Source of the DNA: Rossellomorea marisflavi
GTDB taxonomy: Bacteria; Bacillota; Bacilli; Bacillales; Bacillaceae_B
Length of the DNA stretch: 64,000 nt
Reading direction: 5' to 3'
Assembly (NCBI GenBank): GCA_003667865.1
Contig: CP033051.1
Span: 3,722,001-3,786,000 of the forward strand
Shown here: piece by piece, positions 38,200 to 47,816 of the stretch
How positions within the stretch are numbered: the first letter of the stretch is position 1
Layout: every line of letters starts with the position of its first letter
Program-made: the position numbers and the translations under genes
The notes under the pieces: model-generated
What the model was told of the DNA's origin: nothing
What the model saw: the letters and a program-made list of their open reading frames with translations, nothing else
Databases searched by the model: none

Positions 38200-39504
38200 T
38201 TATACAACTTCTTGTATTGTCTCATCGTCCTTTGTTTCTTTATGCTCAGCAATCTCAAAATAAATGGAAAAACAGGTTCCTTTTTCTACTTCACTGCTAA
38301 CTTTTATTTCAGCTCCAATGGCTTTTGCTATTTTAAAAGTGACCATTAATCCTAAACCTGTTCCCTGATCTTTTGTTGTGTAAAATGGAAAGCCCAACTG
38401 CTCTATTTGCTTCTCCGAGATCCCTTTTCCATTATCTTGAATATTTAGGATAAAGGATTTACTTTTTGTACCACTAGATATTATGACCTTCGCTTGTTCA
38501 CGATTTTCAGAAGCTTCAATTGCATTTTTAATAATATTCATGAGCATTTGCCGAATATCACTACTTTTCCCTAAAACAAAATGGTCATTGGTAAAATGGT
38601 TCTCAAGCTCCACTTTTTTTAACAAAGCATATGAATTTAAAGCGGATGCAACATACTGCACATCTGAAAGAACATTGGAGACAGAATGAACAGGTTTTTC
38701 ATCTTTGGAGATTCTTAAGTAATCTTGAATAATTTGGTCTGCTCGATTAACCTCTTCTAAGGATACAGCAATATATTTTCGTTCGTTATCATTCAATCGT
38801 TCAGAAGTTCGTAATAGTTGGAGGAATCCCTTAACACTAGTAAGAGGATTTCGCACCTCATGGGCGATACTTGCAGCCATTTGGTTCATTACGACCATTT
38901 TTTCTGTTCTCAATAAAGATTTATATAACCGCTCATTTTCAAGCATGGTTTCAATAATAAATAGCACCACTAATACCGTAAGCATATTGATAACACTAAA
39001 GAATATGTGAAGCTGAGGCTGTTTAATATATTCAGAAGTTTGATAAATAACGGTAGCAATAATAGGAAGGGATATAGAAACTGCTCCTAGTGTAACAACA
39101 CTAAATACTAGCTTTTTTGATAAGCGCCATTCTTTATACGGATTATATAGATATATTAAAAATCCCATTGTTACTCCTAATGCAATAAAAGATGAGAACA
39201 TGCCACTTCCACCAATAAGAATTCTAGTAACAACTGTAAAGACTGTTACACTAAGCCCTACCAATGGACCACCATACATAAAGGATAAAAACCACGGAAT
39301 ACTTCTTAAATCCATTTGTTTGCCCTGATCCAAGAAAATAGGATTCAATAGAAGAATGAAAATGGATATTCCACAGAAGATTCCAAAGACACCTCTTTGA
39401 TAGGCATCACTTTCCATTCTCTTATGGATTAATGCAAAATAAAATATCATCGGGAATAAGACAAATGTAATTTGTAATAGTAATTGTTCTATTTGACTTA
39501 ACAT
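38200..39504 (-). CDS. Membrane histidine kinase, KinB-like sporulation-kinase type
   Basis: 434 residues. Six hydrophobic helices (about 5-205) include a 5TMR_LYT-like patch (DLRSIPWFLSFMYGGPLVGL). HisKA has the H-box SIAHEVRNPLTSVKGFLQLL at about 212-231. HATPase has NIIKNAIEAS (N), DNGKGIS (G1) and GTGLGLMVT (G2). The layout and length match KinB of B. subtilis (428 residues), an orphan kinase that feeds the Spo0A phosphorelay. No response regulator is adjacent, in line with an orphan kinase. Confidence 0.85.
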   Translation of the reverse strand: MLSQIEQLLLQITFVLFPMIFYFALIHKRMESDAYQRGVFGIFCGISIFILLLNPIFLDQGKQMDLRSIPWFLSFMYGGPLVGLSVTVFTVVTRILIGGSGMFSSFIALGVTMGFLIYLYNPYKEWRLSKKLVFSVVTLGAVSISLPIIATVIYQTSEYIKQPQLHIFFSVINMLTVLVVLFIIETMLENERLYKSLLRTEKMVVMNQMAASIAHEVRNPLTSVKGFLQLLRTSERLNDNERKYIAVSLEEVNRADQIIQDYLRISKDEKPVHSVSNVLSDVQYVASALNSYALLKKVELENHFTNDHFVLGKSSDIRQMLMNIIKNAIEASENREQAKVIISSGTKSKSFILNIQDNGKGISEKQIEQLGFPFYTTKDQGTGLGLMVTFKIAKAIGAEIKVSSEVEKGTCFSIYFEIAEHKETKDDETIQEVV

Positions 39505-39615
39505 AAGGACCTCACAAAGTAAGATATACTAACATTATGACATTACGATTTGGAAAATGTAAGTAATATTTAGCACTAAATTTCCAATCACTCATTAAAA
39601 GGTAGAATAGCAATC

Positions 39616-39816
39616 TTATATTCTCTTATTTACATAGTGATGAGTATTTGTGTCATGGATTGTTACCTTTTGAAGCCTTCTAATTTCACGTAATTCAGCT
39701 TTTAATTTTTTTATCTCTTTTGATGAATCAATCCCATCAGCAACAGCATATTTGATGACAAAATAAAAGCCAAAAAGAAGACCTACCAAAGTAGAAATTC
39801 CATAAAAAACAAGCAA
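39616..39816 (-). CDS. Small single-pass membrane protein with coiled coil
   Basis: The frame opens at ATG 39843, but GGAGGTGA sits 5 nt before a TTG at 39816, giving 66 residues. One transmembrane helix (LLVFYGISTLVGLLFGFYFV) and a charged coiled coil (SSKEIKKLKAELREIRRLQ) follow. It lies directly downstream of a Nudix gene and probably shares its transcript. No family recognised. Confidence 0.6.
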   Translation of the reverse strand: MLVFYGISTLVGLLFGFYFVIKYAVADGIDSSKEIKKLKAELREIRRLQKVTIHDTNTHHYVNKRI

Positions 39817-39839
39817 TTCCTTCACCTCCATTTTCCATG

Positions 39840-40217
39840 TCAAAGTTGGATTTTTTTCACCACTTCTTCAGGGTAGATACTCAATTTCCCTATTTGACTT
39901 AGATCCACCCATACGGCGTCATAGGATCCCTCTCCTATTTGGAACTCTATTCCATGCCCCGTACCAAAAGAGCCATCTAGAATGTCAGCCCCATAAAAAT
40001 ATTGAGTCCCTTCATAATGGACCATTGTTAACAAATCAAGAATCGTAACGGTAACACCTAACTCTTCATATGCTTCTCTTTTTGCTGCTTCTATAGGAGA
40101 CTCACCACACTCAATTCCTCCACCTGGAAATACATAATACGTTTGGTTTCCTTTGACCCTTTTTATTAAGGCCAATTTATTATCCTTTACAATCACTACA
40201 GCCGCTCTATTTCTCAT
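39840..40217 (-). CDS. Nudix hydrolase
   Basis: 125 residues from ATG 40217 (GAGGGG just upstream); ATG 40229 is the alternative. The Nudix box is complete: GGGIECGESPIEAAKREAYE followed by ELGV, with the catalytic RE..EE residues. It hydrolyses a nucleoside diphosphate derivative of unknown identity. Confidence 0.9.
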   Translation of the reverse strand: MRNRAAVVIVKDNKLALIKRVKGNQTYYVFPGGGIECGESPIEAAKREAYEELGVTVTILDLLTMVHYEGTQYFYGADILDGSFGTGHGIEFQIGEGSYDAVWVDLSQIGKLSIYPEEVVKKIQL

Positions 40218-40322
40218 AAATCCCCTCATACTTGTACAGATTTTAGTAGCTAATAGTACAATTAGATTAAATGTATTGTATTTCCTTTATTTATTACTAA
40301 AATTATATAAATGTCATGATTA

Positions 40323-41147
40323 TCATGAGTTAAACACTTCTTTTAAGCTATCTCGAAATAATTGATTTAATTGAACAGTTGGATTTTTACCAGTATCTAT
40401 TATAGTAGGGAGAAGTTCTTTAAGTTGAGTAAGCTGATTTTCTATAAATAAGCGCAGTCTATTGTGGCATACATTTTGGATTGTTTTGTTTCCGACTTTC
40501 TTCTCTTTCATTATAAATAATATGTCGTGATGTATATCAAATGGCACTCCTATTCCATTCAACAAACTTTGAAATTCTAGAGTTGGAAAGGACCTCTCCT
40601 CACTAATCCACATAGAAATAAATAAAGGACGAAATATATTCAAGTACTCCTTAACAGAAGGTGTACGTTCACCATTAAGATACTTATTTGCATTACGATT
40701 CGCCATACTCACATAATGATGTAAACAAGACTTCGCTGAAAATACTTCGCTCTCAAGACTTTTCATCCTTTCAATCGTTGAATAACGATTGTAGTAAACG
40801 ATATTAGAATGTAGCCATTCTAATAAAGATGGATTAGACTTTCGGAATAACCGTAACGCCTTTGATAACTCCCAGCCGCTTACATCTATTCTCTTCTCTT
40901 CCCGTTCAAAAACACCTATGCTGTTATTGTCAATAACATCTCTATTTTGATCAATTGATAAGTACCAATCATATGGATGAATATAAATAAATCGCACATC
41001 AAAATCACTCATTTCAGACGAAAGTCCCCAAGCACGACTGCCTGCTTCACAAACATAAAGAATTTTAATAGTACATTTCGTTTCTATCCTACTTATAAGC
41101 GTATTAATTTGTTGCTGAATGTTGATCTCCTCTTTCTTTATATACAT
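40323..41147 (-). CDS. Nucleotidyltransferase-fold protein, YcgL family
   Basis: 274 residues. The polymerase-beta-like signature GSRAWGLSSEMSDFDVRFIY has the G-S and D-x-D metal motif. Then come HPYDWYLSI and ELSKALRLFRKSNPSLLEWL, typical of the COG3541/YcgL group found in Bacillus. The substrate is unknown. It is divergent from the germinant receptor operon. Confidence 0.82.
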   Translation of the reverse strand: MYIKKEEINIQQQINTLISRIETKCTIKILYVCEAGSRAWGLSSEMSDFDVRFIYIHPYDWYLSIDQNRDVIDNNSIGVFEREEKRIDVSGWELSKALRLFRKSNPSLLEWLHSNIVYYNRYSTIERMKSLESEVFSAKSCLHHYVSMANRNANKYLNGERTPSVKEYLNIFRPLFISMWISEERSFPTLEFQSLLNGIGVPFDIHHDILFIMKEKKVGNKTIQNVCHNRLRLFIENQLTQLKELLPTIIDTGKNPTVQLNQLFRDSLKEVFNS

Positions 41148-41302
41148 GTGTTGTTCCCTATATTAGCATTATTTCCCTTGATACCCACATACTTTCATTC
41201 TCACTGGATACACTAAAATTATTATATAAATGTTCACCTTCTTATTAGATATTTATTTCTTGTTCAAATCAAGATTACTTAATACATTGAAGGGGTGATT
41301 TT

Positions 41303-42892
41303 ATGAAACGCTTTCCAAAACCTCTTCATTCTATTCCTAAAAGAGGAACTAAAAAAGCACAAGAGATTCGCTCAACACAATCAAAGGAAAATGAAAAGAT
41401 ACTGCCTGCTTCATTATCCGATACATTAGCAAAAATAAAGAAAGACATCGGGCACAGTTCGGATGTAATTATTCGAGAATTTTCAATAGGATCAGAAGGC
41501 AAAACAAAACTAGCGGTCATTTATATTGATGGGCTTGCAGATAAAAATTTGCTTCATCAATTTGTATTAAGGAATCTCATGATAGATCTTAGAGAAACAC
41601 ACATATCTGAATCACTTACACAGGAAAGAATGTTCAGCATTTTAAAAAACCATTCTGTAACAACAGGTGAAATCAATGATGTTTCTGATTTTGCTACTCT
41701 TTATGAAACCGTTCTAGACGGGGACTCTATAATCTTACTGGATGGAATTAGTAGTGCTTTTAAGATTGGATCAAAGGGTTGGGAAAGTCGAGCAGTCGAG
41801 GAACCAACATCTGAACAATTAGTTAGAGGGCCAAAGGAAGGCTTTACAGAAAATATTCGGACAAACACAGCACTTATTCGACGCCGAATTAATGATGTCA
41901 ACCTAGTTTTTGAATCCACTACCATTGGTAGACGATCAAAAACAGACATTGCGATTACCTATATCAAGGATATTGCGAATGACAAAATTGTAGAGGAAGT
42001 CAGATCTCGTTTAAACGAGATTGATATTGATGCTGTGCTTGAGAGTGGCTATATTGAAAGCTATATACAGGATGAAACGTTCACTCCTTTTCCAACTGTG
42101 TACAATACAGAACGACCTGATGCAGTAGTAGGTGGACTTCTTGAAGGTAGAGTAGGCATCTTGGTTGATGGTACCCCATTTGTTCTTGTTGTACCTGCAT
42201 TGTTTATCCACTTTATGCAATCAAGTGAGGATTACTATCAACGTGCTGATATCTCTACCTTGATTCGATTGCTTCGTGTAGGGGCCTTTTTATTAGCCTT
42301 ATTAACACCTGCTGCATATATAGCTGTAACAACATTTCATCAAGAAATGCTTCCAACAACACTACTGATAAGCTTAACCGCTCAAAGGGAAGGTGTTCCA
42401 TTTCCAGCACTAGTTGAGGCGTTATTCATGGAGATCACCTTTGAAATTCTTAGGGAAGCTGGAGTACGAATGCCTCGTGCAGTTGGTTCTGCTATATCCA
42501 TTGTTGGTGGCCTAGTTCTAGGACAGGCAGCAGTAGAGGCAGGTCTTGTATCATCAACAATGGTCATTGTTGTTTCATTAACCGCCATATCAAGTTTTGT
42601 AACTCCTAAATTTAATATGGCAATTTCAGTTCGTATGCTACGTTTTGCTTTCATGCTATCAGCTGCAACGTTCGGACTATTTGGAATCATATTAGGATTA
42701 ATTGTATTGGTTGCACACCTTTGTAGCCTCCGCTCCTTTGGTGTCCCCTATTTACTTCCTTTTGCACCATTTTTGTTAAAGGATCAAAAAGATACGATTA
42801 TCCGATTCCCTTTATGGTCTATGAAAAAAAGGCCTCAATATGCTAGTGGAGAAAATAAATTCCGAAACAATACAGAAAAGCCTGCACCATAA
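41303..42892 (+). CDS. Germinant receptor subunit A (GerAA/GerKA family)
   Basis: 529 residues. A hydrophilic N-terminal domain (1-290) with SSDVIIREFSIGSEGKTKLAVIY-type repeats is followed by five membrane helices from about 300 to 500. The family segments LEGRVGILVDGTPFVLVVPA, PRAVGSAISIVGGLVLGQAA and LRSFGVPYLLPFAP are clear. It acts in the inner spore membrane as part of a GerA-type receptor for nutrient germinants. First gene of the A, C, D, B operon. AAGGGGTG precedes the start. Confidence 0.95.
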   Translation: MKRFPKPLHSIPKRGTKKAQEIRSTQSKENEKILPASLSDTLAKIKKDIGHSSDVIIREFSIGSEGKTKLAVIYIDGLADKNLLHQFVLRNLMIDLRETHISESLTQERMFSILKNHSVTTGEINDVSDFATLYETVLDGDSIILLDGISSAFKIGSKGWESRAVEEPTSEQLVRGPKEGFTENIRTNTALIRRRINDVNLVFESTTIGRRSKTDIAITYIKDIANDKIVEEVRSRLNEIDIDAVLESGYIESYIQDETFTPFPTVYNTERPDAVVGGLLEGRVGILVDGTPFVLVVPALFIHFMQSSEDYYQRADISTLIRLLRVGAFLLALLTPAAYIAVTTFHQEMLPTTLLISLTAQREGVPFPALVEALFMEITFEILREAGVRMPRAVGSAISIVGGLVLGQAAVEAGLVSSTMVIVVSLTAISSFVTPKFNMAISVRMLRFAFMLSAATFGLFGIILGLIVLVAHLCSLRSFGVPYLLPFAPFLLKDQKDTIIRFPLWSMKKRPQYASGENKFRNNTEKPAP

Positions 42893-42912
42893 AGTTGGGA
42901 GGTTGCCAACCT

Positions 42913-44103
42913 ATGAAAAAAGGGATTCTATTACTGATGATGATTTCCTTGCTCCTAAATGGTTGCTGGAGTCGAAAAGAGTTAACTGAGCTAGGTATTG
43001 TCTCAGCAATGGCAATCGATAAAGTTAATGATGAGTATTTACTAACCGTTCAAGTGGTGAATCCAGGAGATATTGCAGGTAAAACACTTACAACACGGGT
43101 TGCTATTTCCACTTATGAATCAAAAGGAAAAAGTGTATTCGAGGCGATTCGAAAGCTTTCGAAAGAATCTCCAAGAAGATTGTACTTTGCTCACTTACGG
43201 ATTGTTGTAATAGGAGAGGAGCTTGCTCGTGAGGGAATAAGTAAATCTTTAGATTTGATGTCTAGAGACCATGAATTTCGTACAGACTTTTATATAGTTG
43301 TTGCAAAAGAACATACTGCCTTTCAAATTGTAAATGTGTTGACACCCATCGAGAAAAATCCTTCTAGTAAAATTTTTAATAGTATTGAGGTTGCTGAAAG
43401 GATTTGGGCTCCAACCGTAGGGGTTAAGCTTGATGAGATTATTAATAACTTGACGTCAAAAGGAATAAATCCTGTTCTCACTTCCATTTTAATATCAGGT
43501 GATTTAGAAACAGGAGGAGACTTGGAGAATGTTGAAGAAGTACCCTCTCCAGCAACCTTAAAATTAGGAAATTTAGCAATATTTAAGGAAGATAAGCTTG
43601 TTGGATGGTTTAATCAAGAAACGAGTAAAGGCTATAATTATTTAACAGATAATGTTAATGGAACCGTTGCTGTTTTAGATTATAAAGAAGGCAATGTGAC
43701 ACTAGAATTTATTAACTCAATTACTAATATTAATGTTGTAACGAAAAATGGTACTCCAAAGATTATTGTAGATGTCTACTCAGAAGCACATATAGGAGAG
43801 GTTCAAGCAGAGGTAGACTTATTAAAAGAAGAAAACATAAAGGAATTAGAAGAAATTGTGAATAAACGTGGTGAGAAGGTCTTAACAGAAGCTATAAAAA
43901 AAGCACAAGAACTTCAAACTGATGTCTTTGGTTTTGGTGAAGCCATTCACCGAAAGGATCCTAAACTTTGGAAAAAGCTAGAAAAGAACTGGCATGATGA
44001 AGGCTTTCCTCAATTAGATTTTCAAATCAACTTTCAAGCCACCATTCGCCGATTAGGAACAAAGAATGAATCTTATCTTAACGAAATGGGAGGTGGCCAA
44101 TAA
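42913..44103 (+). CDS. Germinant receptor lipoprotein subunit C (Ger(x)C family)
   Basis: 396 residues from ATG 42913 (GGGAGG upstream; TTG 42895 is a frame extension only). Signal peptide with lipobox LLNGC at about residue 16. Then the family opening WSRKELTELGIVSAMAIDK and the C-terminal long-helix region EVNKRGEKVLTEAIKKAQEL-like. It is anchored by its lipid on the outer face of the spore inner membrane. It overlaps the small gene that follows by one base. Confidence 0.93.
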   Translation: MKKGILLLMMISLLLNGCWSRKELTELGIVSAMAIDKVNDEYLLTVQVVNPGDIAGKTLTTRVAISTYESKGKSVFEAIRKLSKESPRRLYFAHLRIVVIGEELAREGISKSLDLMSRDHEFRTDFYIVVAKEHTAFQIVNVLTPIEKNPSSKIFNSIEVAERIWAPTVGVKLDEIINNLTSKGINPVLTSILISGDLETGGDLENVEEVPSPATLKLGNLAIFKEDKLVGWFNQETSKGYNYLTDNVNGTVAVLDYKEGNVTLEFINSITNINVVTKNGTPKIIVDVYSEAHIGEVQAEVDLLKEENIKELEEIVNKRGEKVLTEAIKKAQELQTDVFGFGEAIHRKDPKLWKKLEKNWHDEGFPQLDFQINFQATIRRLGTKNESYLNEMGGGQ

Positions 44104-44342
44104 TGATTATGAAGCTATCACTGTTTATTGGTACCCTCTCATTCATCGGGATTTGGGAAATCCGCATATTTTTTAAGAAGGAACAAAAAAAAGAAATCTT
44201 TACATACATAGCGATTCTATCATCAGCTAGTTTCTTGTATATATTATTCTTAAATAATATAGATGTGCCCAATCTACTTAATGGAATTACATTCATATTT
44301 GAGCCGATTGGAAAATGGTTAGATAAGATGTTAGGAGGGTGA
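44103..44342 (+). CDS. Small two-helix membrane protein of the germinant receptor operon (D-type subunit)
   Basis: 79 residues, overlapping gerC-type stop by one base. Two helices (about 4-20 and 35-52) and an amphipathic tail. Small two-helix D proteins accompany several Bacillus GerA-type receptors and modulate their activity. The position between subunits C and B supports this assignment. Confidence 0.72.
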   Translation: MIMKLSLFIGTLSFIGIWEIRIFFKKEQKKEIFTYIAILSSASFLYILFLNNIDVPNLLNGITFIFEPIGKWLDKMLGG

Positions 44343-44348
44343 GGCAGT

Positions 44349-45473
44349 TTGAGAGACGATTTCAATATATCTGCCTTACAATTTATCGTTCTCGTCGTAT
44401 TCTTTATTTTAGGCAGTGCTATTTTGTTTGTACCTGCAATATTAACAGGTGTTGCTAAACAAGACGCAGTTTTTGCAAATATTCTCGGCTCTATTCTAGG
44501 TTATATAGTAGTCTTTTTTTACTCGAAATTCGCTCTAGTTTTTCCTGAACAGAGTTTTATCGAGGTCATTAAAACAACCTTCGGAAAATGGATTGGAAGT
44601 GGGTTCGTATCCATTATATTTATCGTCTATATCTTTTTATGCTCGGTTTTACTATGGGATATAGGTGATTTTATGGTCGCTCAAATATTACCAGGTACAC
44701 CGATACAAGCCATTTATGTTATGTTTTTAATTGTCGTCGTTTATGTAACGAGATTAGGTATTGAAACCATTGCTCGTACTGCGGAGGTTTTCATGCCATG
44801 GATCATTATATTATTTACTCTCTTAATTGTGTTATTACTACCTCAAATCGAATGGAAAAATCAGCTACCTCTATTTGAGAACGGAGTAAAACCTATTATT
44901 TACGGCTCTTACTACTTGGTTGGTTTTCCTTATTTAGAATTAATTATTATGCTGATGTTTACTCAGTATCTTAAAGATAAGAAGAAATTAACAAAAAACT
45001 TCATCCTCGGAGCAATTATAGGTTCCATTACATTAATTATTCTAACGTTATTTTGTGTGTTAGTTTTAGGACCTGGAATAACCGCTCGAAATGAATACCC
45101 TATCTATGATTTAGGTAAGAAAATTAGTATAGCAAAATTTTTAGAAAGGTTAGAGATATTCGTTGCGATTATTTGGTTCTTAAGTATCTTTTTCAAGCTT
45201 ACACTAACTTTCTATGGGTTATGTCTTGGTTTAACCCAATTTTTAAATATTCGTGACTATAAGGTCATCACAACCCCACTAGCTGCCTTTTTATTTGTAT
45301 CAACGTTAATATTGATTCCAAATTCCATTTTTTTAAAGAATTACACAACCTATTCAAGTACACCTTTTTTAATCTTCGCGGGACTCTTACTCCCTTTAAT
45401 TGTATATATATTTGCCCGAAGGAAAAAGAATACAACTCAAAATAAGACTATGAAAGAGCAAGAAAAATCTTGA
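44349..45473 (+). CDS. Germinant receptor permease subunit B (GerAB family)
   Basis: 374 residues starting at TTG 44349 with AGGAGGGTGA 7 nt upstream. Ten predicted helices with the spore-permease (amino acid-polyamine-organocation) pattern: ISALQFIVLVVFFILGSAIL, DAVFANILGSILGYIV and RTAEVFMPWII. It is thought to carry the germinant-binding pocket. Ends in a hairpin terminator. Confidence 0.94.
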   Translation: MRDDFNISALQFIVLVVFFILGSAILFVPAILTGVAKQDAVFANILGSILGYIVVFFYSKFALVFPEQSFIEVIKTTFGKWIGSGFVSIIFIVYIFLCSVLLWDIGDFMVAQILPGTPIQAIYVMFLIVVVYVTRLGIETIARTAEVFMPWIIILFTLLIVLLLPQIEWKNQLPLFENGVKPIIYGSYYLVGFPYLELIIMLMFTQYLKDKKKLTKNFILGAIIGSITLIILTLFCVLVLGPGITARNEYPIYDLGKKISIAKFLERLEIFVAIIWFLSIFFKLTLTFYGLCLGLTQFLNIRDYKVITTPLAAFLFVSTLILIPNSIFLKNYTTYSSTPFLIFAGLLLPLIVYIFARRKKNTTQNKTMKEQEKS

Positions 45474-45490
45474 TTCTTTCATAGTTTTTA
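45446..45490 (+). terminator. Intrinsic terminator of the germinant receptor operon
   Basis: actatgaaag/ctttcatagt stem overlapping the stop codon of subunit B, followed by ttttt. Confidence 0.8.
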
Positions 45491-45934
45491 TATGATATCC
45501 TTCTTGAATATTAATCCATGTTCTATGTATACCTTTAGGAGTGTTAGTGCTTCTCCCCACCCACTTGCACATTCTATACATGCTTGTATGTCATTTGTAG
45601 AAGGTGAATACCCTGTCTCAATAAGCTTTAAAAGTGTGCCATTATTGTAGTTCTCCAATTTGAATGAAACGGTGGTAATATTCTCACCAGGTGACCATTG
45701 AAACACAAACGATTTGTTGGGTATTGCTTCAAGAATTTTCCCACCATCTTCAATGGTTACACAATTACTGCCAAAATTTGTCCACTTAAGTTTGATTTCT
45801 CCTGTTCCATCAGCGTGTAAATATAATCGTGATTGATTGGTGAACCATGAATTCCAGCCTTCTGCTGTCGTTAGGATTTTATAGACCTCATCAATCTGAG
45901 CCCTAATAAAGGTTTGATGCTTTATTTCAATCAT
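45488..45934 (-). CDS. SRPBCC/AHSA1-like protein
   Basis: 148 residues. The helix-grip pattern IEIKHQTFIRAQIDEVYKIL, then WNSWFTN, the strand VFQWSPGENITTVSFKLEN and the C-terminal helix GWGEALTLLKVYIEHG match the activator-of-Hsp90/START-like superfamily. It may bind a hydrophobic ligand; nothing more can be said. Confidence 0.8.
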   Translation of the reverse strand: MIEIKHQTFIRAQIDEVYKILTTAEGWNSWFTNQSRLYLHADGTGEIKLKWTNFGSNCVTIEDGGKILEAIPNKSFVFQWSPGENITTVSFKLENYNNGTLLKLIETGYSPSTNDIQACIECASGWGEALTLLKVYIEHGLIFKKDII

Positions 45935-45981
45935 CCTAGACCCTCCAGTCTATGAATTTTGCTTTCAACATATTACTCAGA

Positions 45982-46311
45982 CTATTTGAGTGGTTCGCCA
46001 GAAACTATATGCCAGTGCAAATGCTTTGAATCCTGATACTTCCCTAAGTTTGTAATAACTTTACATGACCCACGTTCTTCTGTTACAACTGAAGCAACTT
46101 CCTTAATAACTAATAATAATTCTAAAAGTAACTCATGGTCTTCCTCTTCAAGGGTAATGAGTGAGGATATATGTTTTTTAGGTATTGCCACAATGTGAGT
46201 TGGATAGAATGGGTTTGTATGGTGATATGCTAGTATATTATCTGTTTCTTTCACAATTGTTACAGGGGTATTCCCACTTAATACCTCATCACAATAGAAA
46301 TCATTTGTCAT
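45982..46311 (-). CDS. HIT-family nucleotide-binding protein
   Basis: 109 residues. The histidine triad appears as HLHWHIVSGE (H-x-H-x-H) near residue 98-102, with HIVAIPKKHISSL before it. It is a nucleotide hydrolase or transferase of the HIT fold; substrate unknown. Confidence 0.85.
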   Translation of the reverse strand: MTNDFYCDEVLSGNTPVTIVKETDNILAYHHTNPFYPTHIVAIPKKHISSLITLEEEDHELLLELLLVIKEVASVVTEERGSCKVITNLGKYQDSKHLHWHIVSGEPLK

Positions 46312-46353
46312 GATGATGAACTCCTTTCTTTCCTTTCTTTTAACAATTAGAAA

Positions 46354-46854
46354 TCATGAACTCTCATATTCTGATTGAATATAATAAATTGCCTGTTCAG
46401 CACCATATCGGGTAACATTCTCTCTAACCTTCATACCGAGACGTTCTAGCAATCTACAAGAAGGAATATTAGCAAGCTGAGTTTCTGCAACTAGTTCTGT
46501 TAAGCGTAATTCTTTAAAAGCGTATTCTATTACCTCACCAACTACCTCCTTCGCATAACCTTCTCCCCACCATTGTGGAAGAAATTGATAGGATACTTCT
46601 GTTGAAGCACCATCATGATGGGTATCAAGTGAGACACAACCGATAAACATAGATGTTTCTTTCTCTCGAACAACCCAGTAATAGGCTATAGTGTCTTGAT
46701 GAAGAATATGATGAAAGCTTTTTTGAAATGAAGCTTCTTCTATTACTCCTCCTAAATACTTTCTTACATCTTCATTTAGGTATAACAATTTTACATCGTC
46801 AAAATCTTCTAATGTTACTTCAGTAAGCTGGCAACGCTCGGTTTGAATGTTCAT
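46354..46854 (-). CDS. RimJ/RimL-type GNAT acetyltransferase
   Basis: 166 residues. It opens with TERCQLTEVTLEDFDDVKLL and has the motif A region LPQWWGEGYAKEVVGEVIEYAF (Q-x-x-G-x-G/A) and the ANIPSCRLLERLGMKV motif B. This is typical of N-terminal or ribosomal-protein-like acetyltransferases of the RimJ/RimL group. Confidence 0.87.
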   Translation of the reverse strand: MNIQTERCQLTEVTLEDFDDVKLLYLNEDVRKYLGGVIEEASFQKSFHHILHQDTIAYYWVVREKETSMFIGCVSLDTHHDGASTEVSYQFLPQWWGEGYAKEVVGEVIEYAFKELRLTELVAETQLANIPSCRLLERLGMKVRENVTRYGAEQAIYYIQSEYESS

Positions 46855-47063
46855 TGGAATCTCCTTTTTCCATTTATACCAATATATTACTTTATTTCCA
46901 CCTTATTGTCTTTACTATCATTCTTGCAAAGGACTTAAAAATCTAGCTGAAAAAATACTTGATTCCATGTAAATAATGATTTTTCACACTCCTTTATCAT
47001 GCAACTAAAATTCAGAGTTATTGTGACGAACCTAAAAAAAGAAACCTATAGCAAAGGTTTCTT

Positions 47064-47361
47064 TTACAATACATTAAACCGCTTAATAAGTAATGACAAT
47101 TCAGATGACATTGTTTTTAACTTATTTGAGTACGATGTATTTTCTTCTGCCGAAGCAGTTTGCTGTTGGGTTGAGGCAGATATCTGTTCAACTTTTGCAG
47201 ATGCCTCTCCTATACTGATCGAGATATCTGCAATAGAATGTCCAACTAAATCAGCATTTTCATTAATTTCTTTCATCACTGCTTGAAGCTCTTTTATTGC
47301 ACTTTCTGTTTTTGCTACTTCTCTATCTATGTCTTCGATAGAATTTCCTGCTGATTTTAAG
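47064..47361 (-). pseudogene. Truncated methyl-accepting chemotaxis protein
   Basis: The minus strand encodes only the C-terminal end of a chemoreceptor signalling domain: KSAGNSIEDIDREVAKTESA leading to EQISASTQQQTASAEENTSY and a short tail. The similarity stops abruptly at about 47361. The sensor, HAMP and hairpin tip are all missing. Confidence 0.75.
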
Positions 47362-47426
47362 TATAAAAATATAAATAACTATAACTAAAAGGAGATTAAA
47401 ATAATAATTTGAGAGGAAGTTTAAAC

Positions 47427-47615
47427 TTGAAACCATTTACTGAAGAAGCAATAAAATTCATACAAAGTATACCCAATGGAAGAATTATGACATATGGACA
47501 AATTGGCTTTCGAGATGAGGAAGCGTAAATGGAGCAAGTCGCTAGACTAGAAGTAGAGGGGATTGTAGTTGAGCAGGGAGTTATTAATTTACATCAGTAT
47601 CGATGGGAACCATAA
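47427..47615 (+). pseudogene. Broken alkyltransferase-like/MGMT-type gene (YbaZ family)
   Basis: The plus strand reads LKPFTEEAIKFIQSIPNGRI and MTYGQ, then IGFRDEEA, a TAA at 47526-47528, then VARLEVEGIVVEQGV and LHQYRWEP. These are the beginning and end of an alkyltransferase-like DNA-repair protein. The central part, including the PCHR/PWHR region, is deleted and a Lys codon is changed to TAA. The frame is otherwise kept. Confidence 0.72.
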
Positions 47616-47685
47616 CACTAGTCCTACCTTTGTTCTTTCTTACTTTCAAAAAATCCTCTAGAAATCCAAATAAAAGATCCATTAA

Positions 47686-47799
47686 TCAACCCATAATGAT
47701 TGAACAACAGTGTCTTTCTCTGCTATTTCTTGTAGTATATTTTGCTATCAACAGATAAACAAAAGCAAACACTGTAATAATAAATATAGACTTTACCAT
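47686..47799 (-). CDS. Possible 37-residue membrane peptide
   Basis: MVKSIFIITVFAFVYLLIAK followed by a basic, Cys-containing tail. One helix. No clear ribosome site. It follows the 52-residue ORF below and could be its decayed second half. Low confidence. Confidence 0.25.
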   Translation of the reverse strand: MVKSIFIITVFAFVYLLIAKYTTRNSRERHCCSIIMG

Positions 47800-47816
47800 G
47801 TAAGTCATCTTATAGT

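Noticed and set aside
42382..42690. Minus-strand 102-codon ORF within the germinant receptor A gene
   Set aside because: Shadow of the well-supported GerA-family transmembrane region on the plus strand.
44078..44365. Minus-strand 95-codon ORF over the small germinant receptor gene
   Set aside because: The plus strand has a tightly coupled operon here; the reverse frame has no ribosome site.
46999..47286. Plus-strand 95-codon ORF
   Set aside because: It is the antisense of the chemoreceptor remnant on the minus strand, which has clear similarity.
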